Source: CAVWSM01 sp963799425 (GTDB taxonomy: Bacteria; Actinomycetota; Actinomycetes; Jiangellales; Jiangellaceae). From it: a stretch of DNA of 64,000 nucleotides. This document shows, piece after piece, positions 8,734 to 17,219 of this stretch (its first letter is position 1; every line of letters starts with the position of its first letter). The stretch lies in NCBI GenBank assembly GCA_963799425.1, contig CAWCXA010000011.1, positions 124,001 to 188,000 of the forward strand. Reading direction: 5' to 3'. The notes under the pieces are model-generated. The model was not told the origin of the DNA, searched no databases, and saw only the letters and a program-made list of their open reading frames with translations. A program made the position numbers and the translations under genes.

Positions 8734-9094
8734 GCGTATGCCTTTGGGTTGGTGGGCCTTCGAGTCGATGGGACAGGTCTGAGAGCGTCAGCCAGTCTCG
8801 GGACACGTGGCCGGGGATGACCACGGCGCGGCAAAGACAGACCGTCGTGCGCGCGACCTGGGCGCACACGCAGTTGTGAACCATACCAAGCAGCGGCGCT
8901 CAGGCCGAATCCGGCCGGCGGGAGGCGACCCGTTAGGCGCGACCACTTGTCACCGTCTGGCACAATAAACGGTTGAACCCGACGTGCCCGGCCCCTCTCA
9001 GCCTGCACGCCGTGTCCATCGAGGCGTCGACCACGGTGTCCCCACCCGCATTCGACGACTCACCCGTGCCAATACACAGGAGACTCCACACACC
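8734..9094. promoter_or_regulatory. Divergent intergenic region between rpsT and rpsP
   Basis: A 361-base stretch without a supported gene. It must hold the promoters for rpsT (minus) and the rpsP cluster (plus). TTGTCA at 8947–8952 and CACAAT at 8961–8966 resemble promoter elements, but they are only 8 bases apart, so they do not form one standard pair. AGGAG just upstream of 9095 is the rpsP ribosome binding site. No structured RNA was recognised. Confidence 0.4.
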
Positions 9095-9655
9095 GTGGCC
9101 GTCAAGATCAAGCTCAAGCGGATGGGCAAGATCCGCACCCCGCAATACCGCATAGTCGTGGCCGATGCGCGCACCAAGCGTGACGGTCGTGCCATCGAGG
9201 AGATCGGGAAATACCACCCGAAGGAGGACCCCTCGTTCATCGAGGTCAACTCCGAGCGCGCGCAGTACTGGCTGTCCGTCGGCGCCCAGCCGACCGAGCC
9301 GGTCGTTGCCATCCTCAAGGTGACCGGCGACTGGCAGAAGTTCAAGGGCATCGAGGGCGCCGAGGGCACCCTCAAGACCGCCGCGCCGAAGGCCGACAAG
9401 CGAGCCGCGTACGACTCCGCCCTCGCCGAGGCTCACGCCGAGCCGCAGGCCGAGGCCACGACACCTCGCAGGTCCAAGAAGGCTGCCGCTCAGCCTGAGC
9501 CCAAGCCGGATGCTCCGGTGGCCGATGATCCGGTGGCCGATGCTCCGGTGGCCGATGCTCCGGTGGTCGATGCTCCGGTGGTCGAGGAGGCCCCCGCGGC
9601 CGAGGCTGCGCCGGCGGCCGAGACGGCGGAGACCCCGGCTCAAGACGAGGCCTGA
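9095..9655 (+). CDS. rpsP: 30S ribosomal protein S16 with long C-terminal extension
   Basis: A 186-residue S16, a small-subunit assembly protein. The first 85 residues are the conserved domain (AVKIKLKRMGKIRTPQYRIV, GRAIEEIGKYHP, ERAQYWLSVGAQPTEPV). The remaining 100 residues are an Ala/Pro/Glu/Val-rich, low-complexity tail including five tandem copies of a D-[AD]-P-V-[AV] pentapeptide, ending in acidic Ala/Glu runs. Actinobacterial S16 proteins often carry such tails, but the perfect short repeats are notable. The GTG start is chosen because it directly precedes AVKIKL and has AGGAG about 12 bases upstream. It leads the khpA–rimM–trmD–rplS cluster. Confidence 0.96.
   Translation: MAVKIKLKRMGKIRTPQYRIVVADARTKRDGRAIEEIGKYHPKEDPSFIEVNSERAQYWLSVGAQPTEPVVAILKVTGDWQKFKGIEGAEGTLKTAAPKADKRAAYDSALAEAHAEPQAEATTPRRSKKAAAQPEPKPDAPVADDPVADAPVADAPVVDAPVVEEAPAAEAAPAAETAETPAQDEA
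9509..9583 (+). repeat. Five tandem 15-bp repeats inside rpsP
   Basis: Five head-to-tail copies of a 15-base unit, GATGCTCCGGTGGCC with three substituted positions among copies (GAT for GCT in copy 2; GTC for GCC in copies 4 and 5). Each encodes one pentapeptide of the S16 tail. The unit keeps frame, so copy-number changes by slippage would not disrupt the gene. Confidence 0.9.
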
Positions 9656-9660
9656 GCGCG

Positions 9661-9897
9661 ATGCTGGCCGAGGCGCTGGAGCACCTCGTCAAGGGCATTG
9701 TCGAGCACCCCGACGAGGTCACCGTACGCAGCCGGGAGCTGCGTCGCGGCCGCGTACTCGAGGTGCGAGTGCATCCCGACGACCTGGGCAAGGTCATCGG
9801 GCGTGCTGGTCGCACGGCCACGGCGCTGCGCACCGTCGTCGGCGCCCTAGCCGGCGACGGCGTGCGCATCGACTTTGTCGACGTGCGCGAGCGTTGA
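9661..9897 (+). CDS. khpA: KH-domain RNA-binding protein KhpA
   Basis: A 78-residue single KH domain. The GxxG RNA-binding loop is seen as GKVIGRAGRTATALR, flanked by VLEVRVHPDD and the closing strand VRIDFVDV. The family binds small RNAs and mRNAs, often with KhpB, and affects cell size and rRNA-related processes in Firmicutes. It starts 5 bases after the rpsP stop, the position it holds in most Gram-positive genomes. A 19-bp hairpin follows it, before rimM. Confidence 0.93.
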   Translation: MLAEALEHLVKGIVEHPDEVTVRSRELRRGRVLEVRVHPDDLGKVIGRAGRTATALRTVVGALAGDGVRIDFVDVRER

Positions 9898-9913
9898 TCA
9901 TCAGCTGTCCCGG

Positions 9914-9954
9914 ACGGGCCGTGTCGACCGCACACTGCGGTTGACACGGCCCGT
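9914..9954 (+). terminator. Strong hairpin between khpA and rimM
   Basis: A 19-bp stem (one G·T wobble) with a 3-base loop: ACGGGCCGTGTC begins the left arm at 9914 and GACACGGCCCGT ends the right arm at 9954. It lies within an otherwise co-directional ribosomal cluster, so it may end rpsP–khpA transcripts or act as a partial terminator or processing signal that lowers rimM–trmD expression. Confidence 0.7.
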
Positions 9955-9992
9955 ACATATGTCCACCTTTTGACACTCCTGGAGTCCAGCCA

Positions 9993-10514
9993 GTGCAGTT
10001 GACCGTGGGCCGCGTCGGCCGCGTCCAGGGGAACCGCGGCGAGGTTGCCGTCGAGGTGCGTACCGACGACCCTGATAGCCGCTTCGCTCCGGGGATGGTG
10101 CTTCTCACCGACCCCGAGCAGGTCGGTCCGCTGACCGTGGGGCGGGTCCGCTGGCAGGGCAACCGCCTGATCGTCCGGTTCCGCAACGTGCCCGACCGCA
10201 CCGCGGCCGAGGCGCTGCGCGGGGTGCTGCTGCTCGTCGACGTCGATGACAGCGAGCGACTTCCCGATCCCGACGAGTTCTACGACCACCAGCTCGTCGG
10301 GCTGCATGCGGTGACTAGCCGCGGCGTCGACATCGGCGAGGTCACCGAGGTGCTGCACCTGCCGGCGCACGAGCTGCTTGCGGTGCGCCGCGAAGACGGC
10401 ACAGAGGTGCTGGTCCCGTTCGTGTCGCAGATCGTCAGCGACATCGACCTTGCCGAACGCGTCGTCACCATCGACCCGCCTGGGGGACTCCTCGAGGCCG
10501 AGCCGGAGGCCTGA
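9993..10514 (+). CDS. rimM: Ribosome maturation factor RimM
   Basis: A 173-residue 16S rRNA processing factor that works with S19 in 30S head assembly. The N-terminal beta-barrel begins QLTVGRVGRVQGNRGEVAVEV, and the C-terminal PRC-barrel shows DEFYDHQLVGLHAVTS and HELLAVRREDGTEVLVPFV. The GTG start is preceded by a GGAG and matches family N-termini. It lies 3 bases before trmD, an almost universal pairing. No anomalies. Confidence 0.95.
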   Translation: MQLTVGRVGRVQGNRGEVAVEVRTDDPDSRFAPGMVLLTDPEQVGPLTVGRVRWQGNRLIVRFRNVPDRTAAEALRGVLLLVDVDDSERLPDPDEFYDHQLVGLHAVTSRGVDIGEVTEVLHLPAHELLAVRREDGTEVLVPFVSQIVSDIDLAERVVTIDPPGGLLEAEPEA

Positions 10515-10517
10515 GCC

Positions 10518-11330
10518 ATGCGCGTCGATGTCGTCACGATTTTCCCGGACTACATGGCGCCTCTTGGGTTGTCCCTGGTCGGCAAGGCTCGCGAGGCGGG
10601 TCTTGTCGACGTCCGCGTGCATGACCTCCGTGCCTGGACAACGGACCGTCACCGCACCGTGGACGACACTCCGTACGGTGGCGGCGCCGGCATGGTCATG
10701 AAGCCCGGACCGTGGGGGGTCGCGCTCACGGAGATCACGGCCGACCCACCCGAAGACGCCTCGCCAAGGCTCATCGTGCCGTCGCCGTCGGGTCGACCCT
10801 TCACCCAACAGACCGCGCAGGAGCTCGCGGGGGAACCGTGGCTGGTCTTTGCCTGCGGCCGGTACGAAGGGATCGACGCGCGCGTCTCCGAGTGGGCCGC
10901 CGATCGCATGCGGGTCGACGAGGTCTCTCTCGGCGACTACGTCCTCAACGGCGGCGAGGTCGCGGTGCTCGCGATCGTCGAGGCGGTGGCGCGGCTGCTG
11001 CCAGGCTTCATGGGCAATCCGGAGTCGATCGTCGAGGAGAGCCACGCCGCCGGGACCGGCGGGTTGCTCGAATATCCGGTCTACACCAAGCCGCCCACCT
11101 GGGATGGTCGCGACGTTCCGGAGGTGCTGCTTTCCGGGCACCACGGCCGGGTGGCCCGCTGGCGTCGTGACCAGGCGTTGGCCCGCACCGCGGCGCGCCG
11201 CCCCGACCTCATCACCGCGCTGGACCCCGACACGCTCAACGCCAAGGACCGCAGCGTGCTCCGCGAGCTCGGCTGGCTGCCTGGCGACGACGGACGGTTT
11301 CGTCCGGCAGGTCCGGCTGTGGCAAACTAG
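10518..11330 (+). CDS. trmD: tRNA (guanine-N1-)-methyltransferase TrmD
   Basis: A 270-residue SPOUT methyltransferase that makes m1G37 in tRNA to prevent frameshifting. Seen motifs are MRVDVVTIFPDYM at the start, DDTPYGGGAGMVM, the knot region CGRYEGIDARVSEW and SLGDYVLNGGEVA, and the C-terminal helical domain with VPEVLLSGHHGRVARWRRDQAL. Length is slightly above the usual 230–260. It directly follows rimM and is separated from rplS by 123 bases. Confidence 0.97.
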   Translation: MRVDVVTIFPDYMAPLGLSLVGKAREAGLVDVRVHDLRAWTTDRHRTVDDTPYGGGAGMVMKPGPWGVALTEITADPPEDASPRLIVPSPSGRPFTQQTAQELAGEPWLVFACGRYEGIDARVSEWAADRMRVDEVSLGDYVLNGGEVAVLAIVEAVARLLPGFMGNPESIVEESHAAGTGGLLEYPVYTKPPTWDGRDVPEVLLSGHHGRVARWRRDQALARTAARRPDLITALDPDTLNAKDRSVLRELGWLPGDDGRFRPAGPAVAN

Positions 11331-11453
11331 GTCGCTGTTGCCCACCACCCGCGCACCTGCCACAGGGGGATCGCCGCGATAACGGGCAAACGTGATGTCC
11401 ATACCTCACTGCCCGTCCGTGACCTGTGGCACGTTCGAGAAAGCGACCCCAGC

Positions 11454-11804
11454 ATGAACGCCCTGACCGCGCTCGACACCGCCAGCCTCCGCGAGGATGT
11501 GCCAGCGTTCCGCGCTGGCGACACGCTGAAGGTCCACGTCAAGGTCGTCGAGGGCAGCCGCTCCCGCGTCCAGATCTTCCAGGGTGTCGTGATCCGCCGC
11601 CAGGGTGCCGGCGTTCGCGAGACCTTCACCGTTCGCAAGATCAGCTTTGGCGTCGGGGTGGAGCGCACCTTCCCGGTGCACACGCCGATCATCGACAAGA
11701 TCGAGCTCGTCACCCGCGGCGACGTGCGTCGTGCCAAGCTCTACTACCTGCGCAATCTGCGCGGCAAGGCCGCCAAGATCCGCGAGAAGCGCGACAACGG
11801 CTGA
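11454..11804 (+). CDS. rplS: 50S ribosomal protein L19
   Basis: A 116-residue large-subunit protein at the subunit interface. It carries PAFRAGDTLKVHVKVVEGSR, the IFQGVVIRRQGAGVRETFTV core, and LRGKAAKIREKR at the end. The 123-base gap from trmD suggests its own promoter or leader. A 15-bp hairpin follows the stop. No anomalies. Confidence 0.97.
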   Translation: MNALTALDTASLREDVPAFRAGDTLKVHVKVVEGSRSRVQIFQGVVIRRQGAGVRETFTVRKISFGVGVERTFPVHTPIIDKIELVTRGDVRRAKLYYLRNLRGKAAKIREKRDNG

Positions 11805-11818
11805 GCGCCACAAGCTTC

Positions 11819-11869
11819 GACGCAACGACACCCTGTGTCGAACATATCGACGCGGGGTGTCGTTGCGTC
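11819..11869 (+). terminator. Hairpin terminator after rplS
   Basis: A perfect 15-bp inverted repeat, GACGCAACGACACCC at 11819–11833 and its complement at 11855–11869, with a 21-base loop. It starts 14 bases after the rplS stop and probably ends the rpsP–rplS cluster before lepB. Confidence 0.75.
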
Positions 11870-11955
11870 TGTAGGGCCGCGCCTGGCCGGGCCGCCCGGT
11901 GGGCAAGGTAGCGTCAGGGCCGGTCGTCGGCGAGATCTCAGCATGAGGAGTCCAC

Positions 11956-12684
11956 GTGGTGGAGGCGTCCGAGCGGGACGGCGAGCGACAAGAACCTGAG
12001 TCGCCGCACCCCGACGGCGGGCGCGAGAAGCGCAACCACGGGATGTCGCTGCTCAAGGAGACCGCCCTTGTGGTGGCGCTGGCGCTCGTCATCGCAACCT
12101 TGGTGCGGGTCTTTCTCGTGCAGGCCTTCCTGATCCCGTCGGGCTCGATGGAGGACACCCTCCAGATCAGTGACCGTGTGCTCGTCAGCAAGCTCACCAC
12201 CCGATTCGGCGACGTCGAGCGCGGCGATGTCGTGGTGTTCTCTGACCCCGACGGCTGGCTCGGCCCGCAGGTGGACGTCGGCCGCGACGGTCTCGCCGGC
12301 ACGATCCAAGATGCGCTCGAGTTCGTGGGCGTCCTGCCCAACAGCGCCGAGGGACATCTCATCAAGCGGGTGATCGGTGTCGGCGGTGACCATGTGGTCT
12401 GTTGCGACGATGAGGGTCGGGTGACCGTCAACGACCATCCGCTCGACGAGTCGTCGTACCTTTTCCCGGGAGACGTGCCGTCGACCTCGCCGTTCGACGT
12501 CGACGTCCCCGAGGGTCAGCTGTGGGTGATGGGCGACCATCGCTCCGACTCGGGTGACTCGCGGGCCAATGGCACGGTGCCCGAACGGCTGGTCACCGGC
12601 CGCGCCTTTGCCATCGTCTGGCCGCTCTCCCGGTGGTCCGGGCTCGGCCGACCGGGGACGTTCGAGGGTGTCCCCGACCCGTGA
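11956..12684 (+). CDS. lepB: Signal peptidase I
   Basis: A 242-residue type I signal peptidase that releases exported proteins from the membrane. A hydrophilic N-terminus (about 30 residues) precedes one membrane helix (about 35–57, TALVVALALVIATLVRVFLV). The catalytic serine is S64 in IPSGSMEDTL, the general-base lysine is K137 in HLIKRVIGVGGD, and box E is seen as GDHRSDSGDSR. The GTG start gives a plausible cytoplasmic leader. It lies between rplS and rnhB, its usual actinobacterial place. Confidence 0.94.
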   Translation: MVEASERDGERQEPESPHPDGGREKRNHGMSLLKETALVVALALVIATLVRVFLVQAFLIPSGSMEDTLQISDRVLVSKLTTRFGDVERGDVVVFSDPDGWLGPQVDVGRDGLAGTIQDALEFVGVLPNSAEGHLIKRVIGVGGDHVVCCDDEGRVTVNDHPLDESSYLFPGDVPSTSPFDVDVPEGQLWVMGDHRSDSGDSRANGTVPERLVTGRAFAIVWPLSRWSGLGRPGTFEGVPDP

Positions 12685-12742
12685 CCGGCCGTCGCGTGGC
12701 GCCCTGTCGCTCGTACGCACGTCGTCGCTAGGCTCGGCCACG

Positions 12743-13591
12743 ATGGGGCAGAACACATTGCGGGCACGCTCGCCCAGCGTCGTCGGCGCACCGGGGAAGC
12801 CGCCCAGCCTACGGTTCGAGAAGGCACTCCTGCGCCAGGGGCACACGCTCGTCGCCGCGTGCGACGAGGTTGGCCGCGGCGCGCTGAGTGGGCCTGCCAC
12901 GGTCGGCGTGGTGCTGGTCGATGTCAGCGTCCAACGACTGCTGCCCGGGCTGCGTGACAGCAAGCTGCTCCTGCCGGAGGCCCGCGAGCGGCTTGCCCCG
13001 CGGATCCGGCGCTGGGCACTTGCGACCGCAGTGGGTCACGCCAGCGCCTGCGAGGTCGATGCGATGGGCATTCTGCCGGCCCTGCGACTTGCCGGCCGCC
13101 GAGCACTAGGCGCGCTGCCCGCTCGCCCCGACGTGATCATCCTCGACGGCAACCACGACTACCTGACACCGCCGGCCCAGCGAGGCTTGTTCGATCTCGA
13201 GCCCGTACTCGATGACGAAGATGTACCACCCGTCGTGACCAAGATCAAAGCCGATCTGACCTGCGCATCTGTTGCAGCGGCAAGCGTCCTTGCCAAGACT
13301 GAGCGTGACCGGCTCATGGTCCGGCTTGCAGATATTTATCCCGGTTTCGCATGGGAGATAAACAAGGGATACGCAACGCCTGAGCACATGGCGGCAATCC
13401 GTCGGCTCGGACCATGCGAGCAGCACCGCCGGACCTGGCGGCTGCCGCTGCGCGAGCTGGCCGCCCTCGAAGAAGCGGCGGCGGCTGTCCTTGGCAGGCA
13501 CGGCTTCGACCCTGAGGAGGCGGGCATGACGAGCCTCGAGGCGCTCCTGGGTGACAATGGAGCCGTCGAGGCCGAGCGTCAGCCGGCCTGA
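12743..13591 (+). CDS. rnhB: Ribonuclease HII
   Basis: A 282-residue RNase HII that cuts at ribonucleotides in DNA. The metal-binding acidic residues are visible as D41-E42 in ACDEVGRGALSGP, the aspartate of ILDGNHDYL, and the aspartate in KADLTCASVAAASVLAKTERD. INKGYATPEH is the substrate-binding loop. A longer upstream frame exists, but it overlaps lepB by over 100 bases and has no family match, so MGQNTL is taken as the start. A C-terminal tail of about 30 residues (EEAGMTSLEALLG) extends beyond the typical core. Confidence 0.94.
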   Translation: MGQNTLRARSPSVVGAPGKPPSLRFEKALLRQGHTLVAACDEVGRGALSGPATVGVVLVDVSVQRLLPGLRDSKLLLPEARERLAPRIRRWALATAVGHASACEVDAMGILPALRLAGRRALGALPARPDVIILDGNHDYLTPPAQRGLFDLEPVLDDEDVPPVVTKIKADLTCASVAAASVLAKTERDRLMVRLADIYPGFAWEINKGYATPEHMAAIRRLGPCEQHRRTWRLPLRELAALEEAAAAVLGRHGFDPEEAGMTSLEALLGDNGAVEAERQPA

Positions 13592-13643
13592 CCCGGCGGC
13601 GTCAGACGTCGTCGGGGGGCACGTCGAGAAGGGCAGGCAGGGC

Positions 13644-13964
13644 GTGAGCGCCGAGGACCTCGAGAAGTACGAGACCGAGATGGAGCTCTCGCTCTACAAG
13701 GAGTACCGCGACGTGGTGGGCCTTTTCTCGTACGTTGTCGAGACTGAGCGGCGGTTCTATCTGACCAACAACGTCGACCTGCAGGTCCGCAGTGACGGTG
13801 GCGAGGTCTACTTCGAGGTGACGATGAGCGACGCGTGGGTCTGGGACATGTATCGCCCGGCGCGCTTCGTCAAGAACGTGAAGGTCGTGACGTTCAAGGA
13901 CGTCAACGTAGAGGAGCTCGCCAAGAGCGACTTGGAGATCAAGTCGCCGCCGTTCGGATCCTGA
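13644..13964 (+). CDS. DUF2469 family conserved actinobacterial protein
   Basis: A 106-residue acidic protein of the DUF2469 family, found almost only in actinobacteria and almost always between rnhB and yraN/comM, as here. It begins VSAEDLEKYETEMELSLYKE and contains ERRFYLTNNVDLQ and the aromatic-rich AWVWDMYRPARFVKNVKVVTF. The GTG was chosen over an upstream in-frame start that overlaps rnhB, because family members begin with the SAEDLE segment. The function is unknown; no catalytic motif or membrane segment is visible. The conserved position suggests a role near RNA or DNA maintenance, but that is only inference. Confidence 0.9.
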   Translation: MSAEDLEKYETEMELSLYKEYRDVVGLFSYVVETERRFYLTNNVDLQVRSDGGEVYFEVTMSDAWVWDMYRPARFVKNVKVVTFKDVNVEELAKSDLEIKSPPFGS

Positions 13965-14110
13965 TCCGGTTAGGCCCTGGTTCGGCGGCACGCCGCCGGG
14001 CGACCGCGTTCGTCCGATTCGACGCGGCCGGTTGTCCACATGCGCTGTGAGGGCCCCTCGGCTGTCCACAGTTGCGCGGTCTGATCTTCTCGCCATCCTT
14101 CTGCGCCGCG

Positions 14111-14494
14111 ATGGTGGTCGTGGAGGTGGTGCACGTGCGGGCCAAGGACGGGGTCGGATCCTACGGCGAGAGGGTGGCCGAGCGGCACCTGATCGAGGCC
14201 GGGTTCACGGTGATCGACCGCAACTGGCGCTGTGACGTCGGGGAGGTCGATCTCGTGGCCTTCGACGGCGAGGACCTGGTGATCTGCGAGGTCAAGACAC
14301 GCTCGTCTGATGCCTTTGGCGCGCCGCTCGAGGCGGTCACGCCCGTCAAGCTCCGCCGCTTGTGGCTGCTGGCCATGAGATACGCCGCCGCGCATGACGT
14401 TGCCTATCGACAGCTGCGAGTAGACGCCGTTGCCGTGCTCAGGCAGCGCAAGGGTGCGGCAGTCGTCGAGCACATCCGGGGGATCGGCTCATGA
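14111..14494 (+). CDS. YraN/UPF0102 family nuclease-fold protein
   Basis: A 127-residue protein with the restriction-endonuclease-like fold. Motifs seen are GSYGERVAERHLIEAGFTVIDRN (helix and strand), the active-site-like GEVDLVAFDGEDLVICEVKTR (D, then E-x-K), and LRRLWLLAMRYAA. The exact biological function is not established for this family. ATG 14111 is preferred; a frame 13 codons longer and a GTG shortly downstream also exist. Its stop overlaps the comM ATG by 4 bases, so it is coupled to the comM–dprA genes. Confidence 0.88.
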   Translation: MVVVEVVHVRAKDGVGSYGERVAERHLIEAGFTVIDRNWRCDVGEVDLVAFDGEDLVICEVKTRSSDAFGAPLEAVTPVKLRRLWLLAMRYAAAHDVAYRQLRVDAVAVLRQRKGAAVVEHIRGIGS

Positions 14495-16038
14495 CCGTGG
14501 CCCGCACGCACTGTGTCGCATTGCTCGGCATCGAAGGGCGCATGGTCGAGGTCGAGGCAGATATTGCCAATGGGATTCCAGGGTTCGTTCTCGTGGGGTT
14601 GCCCGACGCCACGCTCAACGAAGCGCGGGATCGGGTGCGATCGGCACTCGTCAACTCAGGCGAGGGATGGCCGCAGCGGCGGCGCACCGTGAGCCTCTCA
14701 CCGGCCGACCTGCCCAAGAAGGGCAGTCACTTCGACCTGGCGATCGCGGTTGCCATTGCGGCCGCCGCCGGCACGGTGCCGCCGTCGGCGCTCGATGGCA
14801 TGGTCTTCCTCGGCGAGCTGGGTCTCGACGGGCGAGCGAGGTCTGTTCCTGGCGTGTTGCCCGCCGTTCTGGCGTCGTCAAAGCGCGGCTTCACTCAGGT
14901 GGTTGTGCCCGAGGCCAATGCGGCCGAAGCCACGCTTCTGCCGGAGATGGCTGTGCTCGGGATCCGGTCGCTTCGTCAGTTGCTAGCAGTGCTCCGTGGC
15001 GACCTGGTGCCGGACGAGCCGTCCGTTCCGACCGAGGAGGTCGTCTCCGAATCACCCCTGCCGCGGCTCTCGCTCGACATGGCCGACGTCGTGGGTCAGG
15101 CAACGGCACGGACGGCCGCAGAGGTGGCGGCCGCTGGGATGCACCACGTGATGATGATCGGGCCACCCGGATCGGGGAAGACGATGATCGCCGAGCGGCT
15201 GCCCGGCCTCCTGCCCGACCTCGATGCCGAGGAGGCGCTCGAGGTGACGGCAGTGCACTCGCTGGCCGGACTGTTGCACCCAGGGCAGCCGCTGGTGACG
15301 ACGCCTCCATTCGCCGACCCGCACCACACCGCTTCCGTGGCCGCGATGGTTGGTGGTGGTTCGGGGGTCGCGCGCCCAGGTGCCGTCAGCCAGGCACATC
15401 GAGGAGTCCTGTTCATGGATGAGGCGCCGCAGTTCGGCGTTCGAGTGATCGATGCGCTGCGGGAGCCGCTGGAGAAAGGCGAGGTGCTCATGGCGCGCAG
15501 CCAGCGATCGATCCGGTTCCCGGCTCGCTTCCTGCTTGCGATGGCAGCCAATCCGTGTCCGTGTGGCTACTTCGGCCAACTGGACCACCCCTGTCAGTGT
15601 CTGCCCGACGCCGTGCGGCGCTACCGTCAGCGCATTTCCGGCCCGATCCGGGACCGCATCGACCTCTGGGTCAAGGTCCCTTCCGTCAGAAGGTCTGCCC
15701 TCCTCGCAGGGCTCGGCCAGTCGGAGTCCAGCGTGACGGTTGCGGCGCGCGTTGCGGAGGCCCGGCTCCGGCAGCGACGGCGTTACACCGGGCTGCCGTG
15801 GCGGTGCAACGGCGACGTGCCAGGACCTGAGTTCCGCCGTCGTTGGCCGCTTTCCGCCGATGTTCTGGCCCCCGTCGAGGAAGCGCTACGCCTCGGGGAG
15901 CTCACCGCCCGCGGCGCCCATCGATCCATCCGGGTGGCCTGGACGGCGGCCGACCTGGCCGGGCGTAACCGACCGATCCTCGACGACACGGCGTTTGCTG
16001 TCGCCCAGCACCTCGAGACTCGGGCGGCCGCCGCATGA
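14491..16038 (+). CDS. comM: ComM/YifB family Mg-chelatase-like AAA+ ATPase
   Basis: A 515-residue AAA+ helicase of the ComM family, which drives branch migration during natural transformation. The N-terminal Lon-like domain is seen as GLPDATLNEARDRVRSALVN, Walker A as GPPGSGKTMIAERLPG (about residue 225), Walker B as VLFMDEAPQF, and the zinc-type cysteines as NPCPCGYFG and CQCLPDAVRRY. The C-terminal helical domain ends GAHRSIRVAWTAADLAGR. It overlaps yraN and dprA by 4 bases on each side, so all three are translationally coupled. Confidence 0.94.
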   Translation: MTVARTHCVALLGIEGRMVEVEADIANGIPGFVLVGLPDATLNEARDRVRSALVNSGEGWPQRRRTVSLSPADLPKKGSHFDLAIAVAIAAAAGTVPPSALDGMVFLGELGLDGRARSVPGVLPAVLASSKRGFTQVVVPEANAAEATLLPEMAVLGIRSLRQLLAVLRGDLVPDEPSVPTEEVVSESPLPRLSLDMADVVGQATARTAAEVAAAGMHHVMMIGPPGSGKTMIAERLPGLLPDLDAEEALEVTAVHSLAGLLHPGQPLVTTPPFADPHHTASVAAMVGGGSGVARPGAVSQAHRGVLFMDEAPQFGVRVIDALREPLEKGEVLMARSQRSIRFPARFLLAMAANPCPCGYFGQLDHPCQCLPDAVRRYRQRISGPIRDRIDLWVKVPSVRRSALLAGLGQSESSVTVAARVAEARLRQRRRYTGLPWRCNGDVPGPEFRRRWPLSADVLAPVEEALRLGELTARGAHRSIRVAWTAADLAGRNRPILDDTAFAVAQHLETRAAAA

Positions 16039-17219
16039 CCGGGGCGGATCGGCCGGCGAGCTCACCCGACCTGCTCGAGGGGCAGGATGAGAGGCACGCA
16101 CGCGCGCTCCTTACAGCGATCTGGGAGCCGGGAGACATCCCCTTCGGGCAGCGGGTGGCCGAGATCGGTGCCGTGCGCGTCGTCGCAGAGCTGCGCGACG
16201 GTTCACTGCCTCGGACCTCGACGGCTCGCCAAGGACTTGCCGCCGATCGCGCCCGGGTGATCAACGTCGCCGAGCTGCTCGATGCCGCCGCGCGCCGGGG
16301 CATCCGGTTCGTCATCCCCGGCGATGCCGAGTGGCCCGACTCCCTGGGCGTGCTCGACATGGTGAGCCTCGACAACATGGGCGGCCAGCCATACGGACTG
16401 TGGCTGCGTGGCCCGCTCGACCTGGCGGAGACATTGCGGCGATCGGTGTCAGTTGTGGGCGCGCGCGCCGCAAGTGCTTACGGAGAGCACGTCGCCACCG
16501 ACGTGGCCGCCGGGTTGGCGGACCGGGGGGTGGCTGTCATGTCGGGGGCCGCCTACGGCATCGACTCGGCAGCTCATCGGGGCGCCCTCGCGGTCGGCGG
16601 GGCCACGATCGCGGTGCTGGCCTGCGGGGTCGACGTGATCTACCCGCGAGGTAACGCGAGTCTGCTAGGACGGGTCGCCGACGAGGGCCTCATCGTGAGC
16701 GAGGCGGCACCGGGTGCGACGCCCACGCGCCCGCGATTCCTGATTCGCAACCGCATCATTGCCGCGGCCACGCCTGGCACGGTCGTCGTGGAGGCAACTC
16801 CCCGGTCTGGCGCGCTAAACACGGCCAACTGGGCAGACAAATGCTCCCGCCAGGTCATGGGCGTCCCGGGCCCGGTGACATCGTCACTGTCGGCGGGTGT
16901 GCACGAGCGAATACGAAGCAGCGCCACGTTGGTGACCAGCAGCGCCGAGATCCTCGAGCTGATCGGGCCCATTGGGACCGATACGGCGCCCGTGCCGAGG
17001 GGCCCGGAGCGTCCACGCGATGGTTTGCCGTCCGCGGCCGTCACCGTGCTCGAAGCAATGCCCAGCCGAGGTTGCGTCACGGTCGACGAGCTGTGCGCGA
17101 CCACGCCGATCGCGCCGCGCGAGTGCATCGCGGCGCTGGGCTTGCTCATGGCTCGTGGGTTGGTGCAGTCCTCGCCCACCGGCTGGTCGCTCACCCGGCT
17201 GGCACGCACCGGAGGTTGA
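16035..17219 (+). CDS. dprA: DNA-processing protein DprA
   Basis: A 394-residue DprA (Smf), which loads RecA on incoming single-stranded DNA in transformation. The Rossmann-like core shows VVGARAASAYGEHVA, SGAAYGIDSAAHRGAL, LACGVDVIYP, and RNRIIAAATPGTVVVEATPRSGALNTANWA. A C-terminal winged-helix (VTVDELCATTPIAPRECIAALGLL) follows. In many homologs the second motif reads SGGARGID; here the GA dipeptide order differs slightly. The start overlaps comM. With comEA, comEC and comM, this completes much of the DNA-uptake set apart from a type IV pilus. Confidence 0.94.
   Translation: MTGADRPASSPDLLEGQDERHARALLTAIWEPGDIPFGQRVAEIGAVRVVAELRDGSLPRTSTARQGLAADRARVINVAELLDAAARRGIRFVIPGDAEWPDSLGVLDMVSLDNMGGQPYGLWLRGPLDLAETLRRSVSVVGARAASAYGEHVATDVAAGLADRGVAVMSGAAYGIDSAAHRGALAVGGATIAVLACGVDVIYPRGNASLLGRVADEGLIVSEAAPGATPTRPRFLIRNRIIAAATPGTVVVEATPRSGALNTANWADKCSRQVMGVPGPVTSSLSAGVHERIRSSATLVTSSAEILELIGPIGTDTAPVPRGPERPRDGLPSAAVTVLEAMPSRGCVTVDELCATTPIAPRECIAALGLLMARGLVQSSPTGWSLTRLARTGG

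Noticed and set aside
9509..9583. The tandem repeats considered as a CRISPR-like array.
   Set aside because: Units are 15 bases without spacers and in frame within rpsP.
9372..11402. A 676-codon minus-strand frame across rpsP, khpA, rimM and trmD.
   Set aside because: It is antisense to four universally conserved genes and has no family-like sequence.
13980..14000. GGCGGC/GCCGCC repeat after DUF2469 as a terminator.
   Set aside because: The stem is only 5–6 bp with almost no loop, which is expected by chance at this GC content.
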